This document shows, piece by piece, positions 61,790-64,000 of a stretch of DNA of 64,000 nucleotides. The notes beneath the pieces were generated by a model, which was not told the origin of the DNA, did no database searches, and saw only the letters and a list, made by a program, of their open reading frames with translations. The stretch is from Vesta saturnalis. Taxonomy: Eukaryota; Arthropoda; Insecta; Coleoptera; Lampyridae. Both the position numbers and the translations under genes were made by a program. The stretch's first letter is position 1. Each line of letters starts with the position of its first letter. The DNA lies in contig JARFJB010000896.1 of assembly GCA_036346205.1 (NCBI GenBank), positions 2,107,001 to 2,171,000 of the forward strand. Direction: 5' to 3'.

Positions 61790-63015
61790 TGAGAGACTGA
61801 GACGCCTATCAGCGTCTTCAGCTTGATGGCTGAATGTAGCACGACGTAGTTCAGCGTTTGCCTTTACCATACAATATAATGAAAACCCATAGACTGTCTC
61901 TAGCTGCTTGGTTCTGTTCCGTGTTATTCGAATCGAACTGATGTCCCGCTGTCCGGTCTTCTGTTTATATCTGGTATTGAGCAATTCCACCACTTTCACT
62001 TCTCAATTTCGATGGCAGCTTATAGTCCTTTTTGTCGCGTTTTTGATGTTGGCTATAATCTTGATGTTTGTATACAATATGGTGTGTGATGTACTGCCAA
62101 CGTACTGTCCTAGATGTGATGTGTCTTCACGCCCGTTTTGTGTTCAGCGCGTCTAACATTGATCCTCCTGTTTATTTGTCATATGTGCACATTGTCACAA
62201 GGGATGGTGAAGACTACTTACTCCTAAAGGTTAATTTTGATTTTCGATGTTCGAAGCACGGAAGGTATTTTTCTGTCCGTGTTGAACGTTTTCTGTATGG
62301 CGTGTTTGCTGAGAACTTTCGCAATTTTGTCTGTTGCTTCTTTTACATATGAAAGCTTCACCTTGGCTGCTGGTGGTTAGTTCTCATCTGTGGGTCTCGG
62401 TTTTCCTGGGTTTTGAGCAGTGTTGGTCATCTTATTATCGTGAGTTGAGTCCACAATCTTGTCACAAATGTTTCTACAACTCACTACAGCTGCGCAGGAT
62501 CACGGTGAGATTTGGCATTGCGGTATATGTTGGTATAGGTGACTTTCCTGTACACTATGTGACAAAGATACTCATCATTCATCTATATCAGCACATCTAG
62601 GAATCTCTGCTTGATTGCCATCCTCAACCACATCTCGACCATAACTTCGGTTTGAGACTGGCTATCACTAGTCATAATGGTCGTCCTATTGGTGCTGCGT
62701 CGACCAGTTTGCACCTGATTCCTCGTAAAAAAAATACGTGTTCCTGAGACAGTGTTCCGTTAGTGTCAATAGTGACACGACGTCAAAGCTCTCTAGAAAG
62801 TGGTTCTCGATGAGTGGTTGGAATTCACGTAAATATCCGCTTGTTCTACATATTGTTGTAGCCAGATATTTCCCTAGTTTTTGTAGTCGCGACCCATTTG
62901 AACTAACCATAGGTCTCAATGGAGCGCCCGTCTTATGAATTTTAGATAACCCATGTAGTTTTGGACATACGGAAGGTTTCTCATGTGGTATAAGTTGGAG
63001 TTGTTCTTCTTCGTA
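61790..63015 (-). pseudogene. Penelope-like element, RT and GIY-YIG endonuclease, degenerate
   Basis: From right to left on the minus strand: QLIPHEKPSVCPKLHGLSKI and HKTGAPLRPMVSSNGSRLQK near 62,930 (PKLYGLPKIHKP-PLRPIVS in relatives), then LGKYLATTI and LESFDVVSLLT (first Asp block) near 62,790. The YVDD block is not found. RFLDVLI-stop-MNDEYLCHIVYRK at about 62,580 is the post-RT region, and near 62,200 FTIPCDNVHI-stop-QINRRIN with RAEHKTGVKTHH represents the GIY-YIG nuclease. The end EDADRRLSLSTL is at 61,790. Numerous stops make it inactive. It keeps most of the domain order. Confidence 0.85.
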
Positions 63016-63064
63016 ACAGCAGACGCTAGAAACACCAGGAAAAACAATAGTATTGCATAATACA

Positions 63065-63066
<2 letters not shown>

Positions 63067-63154
<88 letters not shown>
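63067..63154. repeat. (TA)n microsatellite
   Basis: About 88 bp of TA just upstream (minus orientation) of the Penelope-like element. Confidence 0.96.
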
Positions 63155-63157
<3 letters not shown>

Positions 63158-63289
63158 ATATATATGTAAAACTGGTTATTCCTGCCCCAGAATTTTTTTA
63201 TTACTAATGAATGTTTTAAAATCTTAAACTTGAAATGAAAAGAAACTCCGAAATTATTTATTGGTATTAAAGGAATCAGCAGCGGTTGC

Positions 63290-64000
63290 TTCAACTGACA
63301 AAGTATCTACAGATGAAGAACGTACACTTGCAGATGGTGATGGCGAGTATGGCTCCGATAAAAACTATGAACCATCTTCATTAGAAACTGAAAAGGTCCG
63401 TCTTCGTTTGATTCAGATGTACTCATAGTATGAAAAGGAAGATTCGGTCGTAAAAACAAAAATCTCCCATATCAGAAGAACGAATTCAACCAATAATTCC
63501 AGTTTTAAGGGTCTTGCCTGATGACTAATGCCTTCTTCAGTAGTTCCTTTCGACACGGAGACATGGAATCCTACAACTGTTTTAATTCCTGGCTTTAACT
63601 TCATTGAGAGCAGTAACGGTTTGAAAATAGATATCGGTCCAGACTCAACAATAATTTATTCAAAGCCTGTGCACTACGCATGTATTGCACTACTAGTCGA
63701 ATGCATGAACAATTAGGTATAGCCTGAAAAAAGACTAATGGATTTAAACACGAAATAGTAGGGATGCACGTTTTCACCAAGCGAGCACCGAAGAAATGAA
63801 GAAATTTGTGGGAATGTGTTACAAGAGCAAGTGTCTACCAAAAACGTGTGCCGGTATTTTGCCTATTCGGGTACATTGTACTTCTACCCAATTTTTTTTC
63901 TATACATTGCCATGTAAGAGTAAAAACAAAATACAACCCGTCGTAGACATGCTATTAACACAATTTCAGAATGTCTATAGTCCTTCCAAAGAACCTGAAT
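63290..64000 (+). pseudogene. piggyBac-family transposase, N-terminal part, cut by window edge
   Basis: An acidic start (TLADGDGEYGSDKNYEPSS) is followed, from 63,528, by a 62-codon frame with WNPTTVLIPGFNFIESSNGL and KIDIGPDSTIIYS, the conserved entry to the piggyBac catalytic domain. In a shifted frame near 63,790 come TEEMKKFVGMCY and KNKIQPVVDMLLTQFQNVYS, the block just before the first catalytic Asp. Several shifts and stops occur. It differs clearly from the piggyBac at 19.8-21.8 kb. The rest, including the catalytic residues, lies beyond the window. Confidence 0.82.

Overview
The window looks like insect (arthropod) nuclear DNA: AT-rich, without operons or ribosome binding sites, and filled with decayed transposable elements whose families are typical of insect genomes (Jockey-, R1-, RTE- and CR1-like non-LTR elements, Penelope-like elements, BEL/Pao, piggyBac, Tc1, pogo, DUF4817-type mariners, Harbinger, and a Polinton/Maverick). 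Nine long (TA)n arrays punctuate it. I recognise no host gene; this is most likely an intergenic or large intronic repeat accumulation. The order of insect is not determined from the sequence.

Layout. 0.3-4.7 kb: a mariner fragment, the 3' end of a CR1/L2-group element, and a minus-strand non-LTR ORF1 remnant. 6.5-10.6 kb: one Jockey-type non-LTR element with a broken gag-like ORF1 and an APE/RT ORF2, bracketed at a distance by a 56-bp inverted repeat. 12-13.6 kb: a minus-strand RTE-type RT and a HARBI1-type transposase fragment. 13,655-18,070: a 4.4-kb Polinton/Maverick with terminal inverted repeats and a perfect 6-bp target duplication (TACGTG), keeping frameshifted ATPase, two or three small virion-type genes and a chromodomain integrase, but no polymerase, protease or major capsid gene. 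19,796-21,848: a piggyBac element with TTAA ends, an internal transposase deletion and a nested 172-bp palindrome.

22-38 kb: mostly plain AT-rich DNA with scattered Penelope-like (PLE) fragments in both orientations, an R1-type fragment and a CR1-like element split by a 1.7-kb G-poor insert. One PLE (30,935-32,404) has an inverted terminal repeat. 38.2-41.4 kb: another CR1/L2-type 3' end and a degenerate tandem array of about 470-bp period. 41.5-48.4 kb: a cluster of DD(D/E) transposons (three DUF4817-type mariners, one pogo-like, one Tc1 with 110-bp inverted ends), the last mariner carrying what looks like a 50-bp intron. 48.4-56.8 kb: little recognisable content except diverged local repeats. 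56.8-59.6 kb: minus-strand BEL/Pao gag-protease-RT remnant. 61.8-63.0 kb: a minus-strand PLE. 63.3 kb to the right edge: the N-terminal part of a second piggyBac transposase.

No coding sequence in the window appears fully intact. The most informative objects are the precisely bounded Polinton deletion derivative, the PLE with inverted ends, the piggyBac/palindrome nest, the split CR1-like element, and the degenerate 470-bp array.
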